This document shows, piece by piece, positions 1 to 6,080 of a DNA stretch of 8,629 nt (position 1 is the stretch's first letter; every line of letters starts with the position of its first letter). The notes under the pieces are model-generated. The model did no database searches. It was not told where the DNA came from and saw only the letters and a list, made by a program, of their open reading frames with translations. This stretch comes from Smithella sp. (GTDB taxonomy: Bacteria > Desulfobacterota > Syntrophia > Syntrophales > Smithellaceae), in assembly GCA_012797505.1 (NCBI GenBank), contig JAAZOZ010000199.1, positions 1-8,629 of the forward strand, read 5' to 3'. Made by a program: the position numbers and the translations under genes.

Positions 1-375
1 AACTCCCATAACAACAAATCAATGACTCTCTATAACCCATCCGAATTCCCCTGTCCAGTATTATTTGTAACAACGGAATCCTCTTGATCTTTTATGAGAG
101 AATAAATTCACCCTGACGATCCGGATAAACCATCTTGACTTTTTCTATCATTTAACATATCGGCACCCTCAACCGATCGCAATTGCCGACCGTCCGGGCC
201 GTCGAGGTTGTTTCCGGAGAAACCCAGCGCCATGAATCGTCCAGGGCTTGATCGGAGACGCGGTAAAACAGGACGTCCGGAAAAGACCGGCGCGGAGGGC
301 TCTGCGCGAAAGATTTCGCCCTGCGGCCCTGAATAAAGAACAGCGCCGGCGAAAATAATCGGGAGGAAGCGCACC
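1..375. other. Gene-poor leading region
   Basis: No gene can be supported here. The first ~165 bases are AT-rich and the rest is GC-rich. A possible minus-strand start lies at 38-40: an ATG preceded by AGGGGA at good spacing. It gives only 13 codons before the left edge, so a partial gene leaving the window is possible but unproven. A 34-codon + frame at 231-335 has a poorly spaced GGAG and a very basic, unrecognisable product. The minus frame 377-108 is open for 89 codons, but it starts inside the opposing gene at 376 and lacks a proper ribosome-binding site. TTGACT at 135-140 resembles a -35 box for the + gene, but the matching -10 (158-163) is poor. No terminator, tRNA or repeat array was recognised. 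Confidence 0.5.
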
Positions 376-720
376 ATGGAAGACTACATCCATCACAACA
401 TCGGCGAAGAAGTTTCCTTTATTGCAGGATCTTACCAGATCGTTGAAGAAGGGTGTTTGACGCACGACGGAAGAGAGTTTCTTTATCTGATGGGAATTGC
501 GACCGTTGACAATGCGTGCTGTGGAAACACCGGCTGTCGGTTTCTTCAGGTCCCGGGTTACATTCATTCATGGAAGACAAAAACAAATCCCCAGGGGAAG
601 CCGGTCAGCGAAGTGGAGCCGATTACCGATGAACAAAATCAGGCAGCCATCAGGACTTTTCTGGAGGCTTGCTACCCTTATGCGCAGATTAATTTTTCCG
701 GAAAATCACACATCGCGTGA
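376..720 (+). CDS. Conserved-looking 114-aa protein with CC-x4-C motif, function unknown
   Basis: I do not recognise a named family. The product is 114 aa, soluble, with no signal peptide or membrane segment. Cysteines sit at 27, 48, 49, 54 and 99; the core is ACCGNTGCRFLQVPGYIHSW (residues 47-66), where a Cys-Cys pair, a third Cys four residues on and a VPGY turn look like a small metal- or cofactor-binding or structural site. The start is chosen because GGGAGGAA lies 7-8 bases upstream of the ATG, a strong Shine-Dalgarno. Strand-wise it precedes the TetR-type gene, but 162 bases separate them and that gap contains the regulator's own likely control region, so they are probably separate units. 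No helix-turn-helix or catalytic motif is visible. That the gene is real rests on the ribosome-binding site, uninterrupted frame and motif character; the function is not inferable from sequence alone. Confidence 0.75.
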   Translation: MEDYIHHNIGEEVSFIAGSYQIVEEGCLTHDGREFLYLMGIATVDNACCGNTGCRFLQVPGYIHSWKTKTNPQGKPVSEVEPITDEQNQAAIRTFLEACYPYAQINFSGKSHIA

Positions 721-811
721 GCCTGACGGCGGCGGTCATTCAAGGGATGCCCGATGCGGCGGAAGCGATCCGGTTCTTTTTCAACCCTGCCCCGAAAAGA
801 TCCCTGAGGTC

Positions 812-836
812 CCGTCAAAATTAAAAACCTTGACGG
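812..836. promoter_or_regulatory. Inverted repeat at a candidate -35 box upstream of tetR-type gene
   Basis: Two perfect 7-base arms, CCGTCAA (812-818) and TTGACGG (830-836), are separated by an A/T-rich 11-base spacer. The right arm contains TTGACG (830-835), a good match to a sigma-70 -35 box. The -10 at 17-base spacing (TAGGTA, 853-858) is poor, so the promoter itself is uncertain. Position and symmetry fit an operator at which the downstream TetR-type regulator represses its own gene, which is common in the family. It could instead be an RNA hairpin in the trailer of the upstream gene, but there is no T-run. Confidence 0.4.
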
Positions 837-882
837 CTGCACGGTATTGTCGTAGGTATTCAATCAAATGATGGAGTAAAAA

Positions 883-1605
883 ATGAAATCACCCCTTGAA
901 AAGGCCCGTAAGAATCCTGAATCCATGAAGGCAAGAATTCTTGCCGTTGCACGCCGTCTTTTTGGTGAATACGGCTTCCACGGAACCACCACCCGGATGA
1001 TCGCCAAAGAAGTGGGAATCGATATCTCCACCCTTCATTACCACTGGGGCGACAAAAACGACCTGTATGAAGCCGTCGTCATGGACGTGAACAACGATCT
1101 GGGAAGAGAGCTTCTCAAGGTGGAAAAAGTCGTGCACGGCAGCTCCCTGGAGGAACGACTGAACGTCTCCATCGACCAAATGATGGATTATTTGTTTGAC
1201 CATCCGGAGATATCGAACCTTGTTCTCCTTCGCTATTTCAGCAAAACCCGCAACGAAATCGATGTTGATTTCAAGGTGCCGGAATTCAGCGGCGACATCG
1301 CTCGCGCCATGGGTCTCGCGAAAGACGCAAAAAATCCGTCCCCCAGAGCCATGATGAAGGTCATGAGCATCATGAATGGAATGCACAGCTTTGTCTCCGG
1401 AGAAAATTTTTTCCGTCCCATGTTGAACCTTGATCGAAAAAATTACATCCGTGCGGTCAAGGAAACCCTGAAATTCATCCTGATCCCCGCTTTTGTCCTT
1501 CAGGAAGCAAAAACAAAAAAGGGCGCAGTTCCGGGTCCGCTTCCGCCAAAGATTAACAAAGCCACCAAACAAAACGCACGGCCGGTAAAGCAGGACAACC
1601 CCTGA
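883..1605 (+). CDS. TetR/AcrR family transcriptional regulator
   Basis: A 240-aa one-component repressor-type regulator. Residues ~15-62 form the TetR N-terminal DNA-binding domain: a first helix (KARILAVARRLFGEYGFHGT), then the helix-turn-helix TTRMIAKEVGIDISTLHYHW and the usual GDKNDLYEAV that begins helix 4. Residues ~75-205 are a helical ligand-binding and dimerisation domain whose ligand cannot be read from sequence. Residues ~209-240 are an unusual Lys/Pro/Ala-rich basic tail, longer than most family members. The start has GGAG (873-876) six bases upstream; an internal Met15 is possible but lacks this site. The usual partners (efflux pump, fatty-acid or catabolic genes) are absent: upstream is a 114-aa unknown and downstream is a convergent radical SAM gene. 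Autoregulation through the inverted repeat at 812-836 is plausible. Family assignment is secure; the target and effector are unknown. Confidence 0.93.
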   Translation: MKSPLEKARKNPESMKARILAVARRLFGEYGFHGTTTRMIAKEVGIDISTLHYHWGDKNDLYEAVVMDVNNDLGRELLKVEKVVHGSSLEERLNVSIDQMMDYLFDHPEISNLVLLRYFSKTRNEIDVDFKVPEFSGDIARAMGLAKDAKNPSPRAMMKVMSIMNGMHSFVSGENFFRPMLNLDRKNYIRAVKETLKFILIPAFVLQEAKTKKGAVPGPLPPKINKATKQNARPVKQDNP

Positions 1606-1608
1606 CCC

Positions 1609-1629
1609 GATCGGCGGTTGCCGGTCTTT
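1609..1629 (+). terminator. Candidate weak intrinsic terminator after tetR-type gene
   Basis: Four bases past the tetR stop, GATCGGC (1609-1615) can pair with GCCGGTC (1620-1626) as a 7-bp stem with one G-U pair and a GGTT loop, followed by only three T residues (1627-1629). Position is right for a terminator between convergent genes, but the short T-tract makes it weak. The rest of the gap to 1751 shows nothing else convincing. Confidence 0.35.
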
Positions 1630-1751
1630 CCCGAGCGCAGGCGACATCCTTTCGTCTATCTCCTGATCTCCCAAACGTCCGGCTTCGGTCAAAAACGATC
1701 CGGCCCGCCGGTGGGAAACCTTTTCATGCCGCAGATCACCGAAACAGCGAC

Positions 1752-2630
1752 TCAAAGTCCCCGCAGATGATCCGGTCGCAGCAGCCGTCCATCGCGGCCG
1801 GTGAGAACCGAATCCACCAGGGCAATCATTTTTTGTTTGTCTTTTTGAAGCGTGCCGGTGACCGGCAGATAATTGGACGCATGCGTGCCGACAAATTTCA
1901 GCGGGTCCAGGGTAATGTTTTCAAAAATCATCTTCATCTCCGCCAGGGTTTCAAAAGGATCCAGAAGCTGAAATTCGCCTTTTTGCACCTGCCGGTAGAG
2001 CACGGTCCCCGGAACGGGCGTCACCGTCAGGGCCGCAAGGTACTGGGGTTTCATTTCATCGCAAATTTGCGCGGTGGCAAGCGCATGGCGTCGTGAAGGC
2101 TCTCCCGGACCGGCAAGTCCCAGAAGAACCATCGCCGATAAATTGATCCCGGCTTCCACCAGCCTGCGCCCGGCTTCCAGCATCTCGGCGCGTCCGACTC
2201 CCTTATGAACCTTTTTCAGAAGCTCGTCGTCGCCGGTTTCGACGCCGATATACGCTTTGGTCAGGCCGGCGGACCGCAGCACCCGCAATTCGTCCGGAGA
2301 TTTTGTCAGCGTGCTCTGCGGCCCGACATAACTGCCGACATGCCGCAGGGAAGGAAAAGTCGCATAAAGTGCCTGGAGAATTTGCAGCAGGGTTTCCGTT
2401 TCGATGGCAATGGCGTCGCCGTCGCACAGGAACACCTTTTCCACGTCGCCGTAGTAATCTTTGGCCATGCGGATGTCGTCCAGGATCTCCCGCAGGCGCC
2501 GCACGCGGTATTTCTTGTCTTTGTACATGCCGCAGAAGGCGCATTGATTATGGGAGCAACCAATGGTGCATTGAAGCAAGTAACTCGCGGCCTCGCTGAA
2601 GGGCCGGAATATATTTCCTTCGTATCTCAA
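1752..2630 (-). CDS. Radical SAM protein with CX3CX4CX2C cysteine pattern, function unknown
   Basis: A 292-aa radical SAM enzyme of unknown substrate. Cysteines 21, 25, 30 and 33 (QCTIGCSHNQCAFCGMYK) hold the cluster site. The spacing C25-x4-C30-x2-C33 departs from the canonical CX3CX2C; an N in the longer spacer and a trailing GMYK are recalled from a group of uncharacterised radical SAM proteins. Further barrel signatures are FLCDGDAIAI (67-76, at the GGE-like SAM amine site) and YIGVETGDDELL (127-138). Residues 199-210 (AALTVTPVPGTV) resemble the later barrel strands. There is no B12-binding or extra Fe-S domain. The start is TTG: an in-frame TAG lies three codons upstream, AGGA lies four bases before it, and the next in-frame Met falls after the cysteine motif. 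It follows the DUF3426 gene by 22 bases and is likely cotranscribed with it and hpt. Confidence 0.9.
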   Translation of the reverse strand: MRYEGNIFRPFSEAASYLLQCTIGCSHNQCAFCGMYKDKKYRVRRLREILDDIRMAKDYYGDVEKVFLCDGDAIAIETETLLQILQALYATFPSLRHVGSYVGPQSTLTKSPDELRVLRSAGLTKAYIGVETGDDELLKKVHKGVGRAEMLEAGRRLVEAGINLSAMVLLGLAGPGEPSRRHALATAQICDEMKPQYLAALTVTPVPGTVLYRQVQKGEFQLLDPFETLAEMKMIFENITLDPLKFVGTHASNYLPVTGTLQKDKQKMIALVDSVLTGRDGRLLRPDHLRGL

Positions 2631-2652
2631 AGCATCCTACCCGGCGGAGCCG

Positions 2653-3654
2653 CTAAAGCAAACGCTCCGCGCCGACGATCTTCACCACGGTCTTCATCAT
2701 GCCCGGCGGATCCCCTGTGAAAACCACCATAAAAGAAATTCTCCCGTTGGGCTCTATCCGATCATTCGCATTATTTTGCCCCTCCGGCAGCGAAAGCCGG
2801 ATTTTCATTTCTTCTTCGGTCATGACGGCCAGCTCGTCATCATTCAGCACATTTCCCGCGTAACTCATCTGTTCGTTCAGAACGACCGCATAGGCATCCA
2901 GGATTTCCGCTTTTACCTGCACGCGGGAGATGGGAAACTCCGCCTGATTGACCGCCTTGCCTTCTACAATGCGGACAGGGCCCAGAATGTAATTCTCGAC
3001 GACCCGCTGACGGACATCCTGAAGCCTGACCAGCGAGGTTACGGGCAAGTTTCCCGCCGGCCTAGAGAGGCCGACCATGGAAAGGACGTTCTCCCATCCC
3101 TGCCCGCCCGCTTTCAAAAGACGTTCGCCAAGCGCGGGGAAAAAAGCAAAATAAAACAACGCCGGAACAACGGCAACGACGAGAAGCGTCCACAGCGCGA
3201 ACTTCCATGCCCTGCTTTTCCTGCGCCGGGGAAAAGTCAACGCATCCCGGGGCGCATCCCCGCATGAAAATTCCCCGAAGGTTTCAGCATCAGCAGGGGC
3301 ATCCCCGCTTTCCCGGTCCGCAAATGGAAGACCTTGTTTGGCTTCATCGTCCGCCGTTTTTTCCGTTTCCATCACGTCCTGGAGAAAGCTGACCAAATCC
3401 TCATCCGGGGGACTTTTGCCGGCGGGCGGACCTGCCGGCTCAAAGGCCAGCCGTCCCCCTGTTTTTTCGGCAGCGGGAGCGGAGCGAGGAGGTTCGCCTC
3501 CATCCGGCGCGGCTCCGGTCGAGTGAATTTTTTTGGGAGGCTCCTGAAAAAAAACGTGCCGGCAGCGGTTGCAGCGAACCCAGATGCCCTCTTGTGCGAT
3601 CTTTGCGTCGTCAAAACGGAATTTGGTGCGGCACTGTTTACACTGGATGATCAT
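2653..3654 (-). CDS. MJ0042-type zinc-ribbon / DUF3426 membrane protein
   Basis: A 333-aa bitopic protein. The N-terminus has a zinc ribbon of the MJ0042 type: C5-x2-C8 and C28-x2-C31 around KFRFDDAKIAQEGIWVRC. A long Pro/Ala/Glu-rich, probably disordered linker (~40-142) follows, then a basic RRRKSR stretch and one membrane helix (~151-174, KFALWTLLVVAVVPALFYFA). The C-terminal part (~195-330) matches the style of DUF3426: GPVRIVEGKAVN, a YAGN segment, and IEPNGRISFMVVF. The arrangement predicts a cytoplasmic zinc ribbon and an extracytoplasmic beta-rich domain. The molecular function of this family is not established. The ATG overlaps the hpt stop codon (ATGA, 3651-3654), indicating translational coupling, and has AGAGGA just upstream. 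The 22-base gap to the next gene supports an operon with the radical SAM gene. Confidence 0.9.
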   Translation of the reverse strand: MIIQCKQCRTKFRFDDAKIAQEGIWVRCNRCRHVFFQEPPKKIHSTGAAPDGGEPPRSAPAAEKTGGRLAFEPAGPPAGKSPPDEDLVSFLQDVMETEKTADDEAKQGLPFADRESGDAPADAETFGEFSCGDAPRDALTFPRRRKSRAWKFALWTLLVVAVVPALFYFAFFPALGERLLKAGGQGWENVLSMVGLSRPAGNLPVTSLVRLQDVRQRVVENYILGPVRIVEGKAVNQAEFPISRVQVKAEILDAYAVVLNEQMSYAGNVLNDDELAVMTEEEMKIRLSLPEGQNNANDRIEPNGRISFMVVFTGDPPGMMKTVVKIVGAERLL

Positions 3655-4205
3655 CCGTTTTCCTCTTTTTCGCGCGCCGGCGCGGGGTCCAGCACATACA
3701 CGGCCGGCAAAAAGCGATACTGCTCATTGAAATCCAGGCCGTATCCGACGATAAAACCGTCATCCATCGAAAACCCGACGTAATCCGCCTCAAAAGAAAT
3801 CTTTCGTCTTTTGCGTTTATCCAGAAAAGCGCAGACTTTGATGGAACGGGGATTTCTGCTTTTCAATGTATCCATAATGTGACGCAGCGTCAGGCCGCTG
3901 TCCACAATGTCCTCGACAATCAGGACGTCCTGACCCTCAACCGGCAATTCAACATCCTTGGTGATCACGATTTTACCGGAGCTTTCGGCCCCGGCGCCGT
4001 AGCTTGCCGCCCTGATGAAATCCGTCCGGCAGGGAACGGAAAGGGCGCGGATCAAATCCGCCATAAAAACAAAGGCTCCCTTGAGAACTCCGATCACCAG
4101 AATTTCCCGGCCTGTGTAATCCCGGGAAATTTCACCGGCCATCTCGAAAACGCGGCCGGATATTTCAGACGGCGTCAGAAACACTGTTTTTAAAACATCG
4201 GCCAT
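3651..4205 (-). CDS. hpt: Hypoxanthine phosphoribosyltransferase
   Basis: A cytoplasmic purine-salvage enzyme that joins hypoxanthine (often also guanine) to PRPP, giving IMP or GMP and pyrophosphate. At 184 aa it has the usual length of bacterial Hpt. Visible motifs in order: GVLKGAFVFMADL (39-51, the loop binding pyrophosphate); RAASYGAG (65-72, the flexible loop over the active site); VLIVEDIVDSGLTL (94-107, the PRPP-binding signature with the Glu-Asp pair 98-99 and Asp102 before SGLT); AFLDKRKRR (126-134, purine-contact Lys region); and FIVGYGLDFNEQYRFLP (151-167, typical family C-terminus). Nothing essential is missing. The start is supported by a GGGGAG 9 bases upstream and a promoter directly in front. 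It is the first gene of a likely hpt-DUF3426-radical SAM unit. Hypoxanthine versus guanine preference cannot be decided from sequence. Confidence 0.97.
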   Translation of the reverse strand: MADVLKTVFLTPSEISGRVFEMAGEISRDYTGREILVIGVLKGAFVFMADLIRALSVPCRTDFIRAASYGAGAESSGKIVITKDVELPVEGQDVLIVEDIVDSGLTLRHIMDTLKSRNPRSIKVCAFLDKRKRRKISFEADYVGFSMDDGFIVGYGLDFNEQYRFLPAVYVLDPAPAREKEENG

Positions 4206-4240
4206 GTCCCCATGCTCCCCGATGATGAAATTGCCCGTTG

Positions 4241-4270
4241 ATATTACTCAAGATTCCTCTTGCCTGTCAA
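4241..4270 (-). promoter_or_regulatory. Sigma-70-like promoter for hpt operon
   Basis: On the minus strand a perfect -35 TTGACA (4270-4265) is followed after 18 bases by TAATAT (4246-4241, four of six matches to TATAAT). This puts transcription start near 4234, about 29 bases before the hpt ATG. The -35 lies only six bases past the stop codon of the preceding Cys-rich gene, so hpt can be expressed apart from purU. The spacer contains an inverted repeat (see 4249-4262). Confidence 0.7.
4249..4262. repeat. Short inverted repeat inside hpt promoter spacer
   Basis: CAAGA (4249-4253) and TCTTG (4258-4262) are perfect 5-base arms around a TTCC spacer, located wholly between the -35 and -10 of the hpt promoter. 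A regulator bound there would block the promoter. Five-base arms arise often by chance, so this is only a candidate operator. Confidence 0.3.
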
Positions 4271-4276
4271 TTAAAA

Positions 4277-5095
4277 TCAAACCCGCTCGCGATAAAGCGA
4301 CGCCGCCGTTTCGATGTTGGACCAAATCATTTTTTCCGCTCGGGCAAGATCCTCCGCCGTTTGAAACTCAGAAGACAAACTGAGCAAAATGGCATTGAGC
4401 GGTGAAATCTCCCTGCCGAATTTTTCATAATCAATGTGGCTGATCATATATTGTGATCCGTCAAAATAATATTTACCCAGACGATTGGCCTCCGCAGAAC
4501 GGAAAGGCCAGGTCGTCTTCCAGCGGAAGTATTCCAGCGCCGCATCCTTCAACGCCTGCCGGTCAAAGGCCTCCGGCCGGAGCTCCTCTCCGATCCGGTC
4601 GGCAATCAGACGGAAATACGCGACCACCAGGTCGATATCCGTCAGGCACAGGCCGTACAGATACCAGTCCTCGATGATTTTCAATAAAATTTCCTGCTGG
4701 GACCGGGGGATGAAATGGTGGCTGGGGCACAGATGACCGGCGCAAACGTCCCGCCCGTAAAAGGAAACTGTGCGCATATCGGCGCCGTCGTTCTGCAGGG
4801 GATGCACGAGGCACCCGACTTTCTTTTCTTCGGCATCCAGAAAGCCGAGATATTCACAGCAGTAAATCCCCTCATAGCGCTTCCGGAAGTCTTCCGCGGC
4901 AAACGTGGCGGCAGCATAGCGGGGCAGATCATCCGGCGACTTCACCATTTCGCGGTAGCGTTTTGTGCGGGCAGACAACCTCCTGACCAGCGACTCTCGC
5001 GAGCTGTCCACATAGTTGTAAAGACCGCAGCAGGCGCCGCAGGACTTGCCGGCATCGGGCTGACACAATACCTTTATGGGGTCTTCCATGGACAT
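4277..5095 (-). CDS. Cys-rich YkgJ-like (CxxCxxCC / zinc-iron chelating) protein
   Basis: A 272-aa cytoplasmic protein with no signal peptide or membrane helix. Nine cysteines lie in the first 123 residues: C11, C19, C22, C23 (CQPDAGKSCGACCGLYN), C79, C80, C95, C118 and C123 (VCAGHLCPSHH). The SCGACC block and later paired Cys resemble the CxxCxxCC family that includes YkgJ, predicted to bind zinc or an Fe-S cluster; spacing differs, so membership is tentative. Residues ~130-272 are helical, charged and Cys-free, making the protein about twice the size of a simple YkgJ domain. No enzymatic role can be assigned. The start at Met1 has AAAGG five bases upstream; Met3 is the alternative and has a less suitable site. 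It follows purU by 46 bases on the same strand and is probably cotranscribed with it; hpt downstream has its own promoter. Confidence 0.75.
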   Translation of the reverse strand: MSMEDPIKVLCQPDAGKSCGACCGLYNYVDSSRESLVRRLSARTKRYREMVKSPDDLPRYAAATFAAEDFRKRYEGIYCCEYLGFLDAEEKKVGCLVHPLQNDGADMRTVSFYGRDVCAGHLCPSHHFIPRSQQEILLKIIEDWYLYGLCLTDIDLVVAYFRLIADRIGEELRPEAFDRQALKDAALEYFRWKTTWPFRSAEANRLGKYYFDGSQYMISHIDYEKFGREISPLNAILLSLSSEFQTAEDLARAEKMIWSNIETAASLYRERV

Positions 5096-5115
5096 GAAAA
5101 CCTTTGAGATGAATC

Positions 5116-5137
5116 CGCGTTATGAAATCAGAACGCG
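5116..5137. repeat. Inverted repeat between purU and the Cys-rich gene
   Basis: Perfect 6-base arms CGCGTT (5116-5121) and AACGCG (5132-5137) flank a 10-base spacer, within the 46-base gap following the purU stop. In the mRNA it would form a GC-capped hairpin just downstream of purU and upstream of the next ribosome-binding site. There is no T-run, so it is not a standard terminator; it could stabilise or process the transcript, or be chance. Confidence 0.3.
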
Positions 5138-5141
5138 ATGT

Positions 5142-6002
5142 TTATTCAAACACCACCGTCTTGGCGCCGTACACAATAATTTTATGGTCCAGATGCAGGC
5201 GCAGCGCCCGCGCCAGAACAATTCTCTCCAAATCCTTGCTCTTGGTCTGAATGTCATCGATGGTGTCGCGATGGCTGATTTTTACAACATCCTGAGCGAT
5301 AATGGGACCGTCGTCCAACTGCTCGGTGGCATAATGCGCCGTCGCCCCGATAATTTTCACGCCGCGGTCAAAAGCCTGCTGGTAAGGGTTTCTTCCCGAA
5401 AAAGCAGGCAAAAACGAATGGTGGATATTGATGATTTTGTTGACATACTGCCCGATAAACCCGCCGGTCAGAATCTGCATGTACCGCGCCATAACCACCA
5501 GATCTATGTTCAGTTCCCGCAAAAGCGCCATCTGCCGGTCTTCCTGTTCGCGCTTTTGATTCGGGGTGATGGGAAAATGAAAGAAGCGGAGCCCAAACTG
5601 TTCGACCAGATCGCGCGCATCGGGATGATTGCTGATGACCGCTTCCACCCGGCCGCCCAGCTCGCCCAGATGCCTCCGCAGGATCAGGTCGTGCAGACAA
5701 TGCAGGTGTCGGGAAACGAAAATGGCCATGCGGGGCACATCATCCGTAAAATGCAAAGTCCATTTCATGCCGCATTGATCGGCCAGCGGCTTGAACGCCA
5801 CGGGAATCTCCGAGCGGCCGAGCGCAAAGCCGTCCAGCTCCCATTCCATGCGCATGAAAAAGATTTTTCCCCTCTTTGAGGTATATTGATCCGCATCGAC
5901 AATATTGCCGTTATGCTGAAAAACAAAATTGGATAGATTCGCCACCAACCCCTTGCGATCGGGGCAGGATAACAATAAAATTGCGTTGGACTTCTCCGTC
6001 AT
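5142..6002 (-). CDS. purU: Formyltetrahydrofolate deformylase
   Basis: Hydrolyses 10-formyltetrahydrofolate to tetrahydrofolate and formate in the cytosol, balancing one-carbon folate pools and, in some bacteria, feeding formate to PurT in purine synthesis. The product is 286 aa, normal for PurU. Residues ~5-85 are an ACT-type regulatory domain (LLLSCPDRKGLVANLSNFVF). Residues ~90-270 are a formyltransferase fold: AIFVSRHLHCLHDLI, VISNHPDAR, DLVVMARYMQIL, then the catalytic segment NIHHSFLPAFSG (Asn192, His194) and TEQLDDGPIIAQDV, whose Asp230 completes the Asn-His-Asp set; the end ALRLHLDHKIIVYGAKTVVF is typical. The frame is open 32 codons further upstream, but the chosen ATG has GGAAGGAAG just before it and fits the family N-terminus. 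It is read from the promoter at 6065-6037 and is likely joined to the Cys-rich gene behind it. Confidence 0.97.
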   Translation of the reverse strand: MTEKSNAILLLSCPDRKGLVANLSNFVFQHNGNIVDADQYTSKRGKIFFMRMEWELDGFALGRSEIPVAFKPLADQCGMKWTLHFTDDVPRMAIFVSRHLHCLHDLILRRHLGELGGRVEAVISNHPDARDLVEQFGLRFFHFPITPNQKREQEDRQMALLRELNIDLVVMARYMQILTGGFIGQYVNKIINIHHSFLPAFSGRNPYQQAFDRGVKIIGATAHYATEQLDDGPIIAQDVVKISHRDTIDDIQTKSKDLERIVLARALRLHLDHKIIVYGAKTVVFE

Positions 6003-6036
6003 GCTTCCTTCCTTGGATTCGCAAGTCACGGGATCG

Positions 6037-6065
6037 CTTATAAAAGGATTACCATTGCAGGTCAA
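6037..6065 (-). promoter_or_regulatory. Sigma-70-like promoter for purU
   Basis: On the minus strand TTGACC (6065-6060, five of six) and TATAAG (6042-6037, five of six) are separated by an ideal 17 bases. Start would fall near 6030, leaving a leader of about 28 bases that holds the purU ribosome-binding site. The reverse strand of the same AT-rich element reads TATAAA (6039-6044), a possible -10 for the divergent 132-aa gene, though no good -35 accompanies it. Confidence 0.72.
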
Positions 6066-6080
6066 GAATAAAAATGGTAA
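6049..6080. promoter_or_regulatory. 8-bp inverted repeat straddling the purU -35 box
   Basis: Perfect arms TTACCATT (6049-6056) and AATGGTAA (6073-6080) are 16 bases apart. The left arm lies in the promoter spacer and the -35 box (6060-6065) lies between the arms. The site sits in the only divergent intergenic region of the window (6003-6118), where a bound regulator could affect purU, the 132-aa gene, or both. Arm centres are 24 bases apart, roughly two helical turns. No known operator is recognised. Confidence 0.4.

Noticed and set aside
135..163. TTGACT plus TATCGG as a promoter for the 376-720 gene
   Set aside because: The -10 matches at only three of six positions and the leader would be over 200 bases, so support is poor.
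108..377. 89-codon minus frame with a hydrophobic start resembling a signal peptide
   Set aside because: Starts inside the opposing 376-720 gene, has no suitable Shine-Dalgarno, and its remainder shows no family features.
1691..1711. Possible minus-strand terminator after the radical SAM gene: CCGG-N4-CCGG then ATCG and TTTTT
   Set aside because: The stem is only 4 bp and is separated from the T-run by four bases, too weak to call.
889..1755. 288-codon open frame on the minus strand, longer than the opposing tetR-type gene
   Set aside because: It mirrors a gene with a clear helix-turn-helix and ribosome-binding site; its own translation has no recognisable motif and it would overlap the radical SAM gene's end.
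3334..3783. 149-codon + frame opposite the DUF3426 and hpt genes
   Set aside because: Spans the junction of two well-supported minus-strand genes and encodes low-complexity sequence without motifs.
5076..5879. 267-codon + strand frame opposite purU
   Set aside because: Antisense shadow of an unmistakable purU with its catalytic residues; the product looks random and begins inside the Cys-rich gene's start region.
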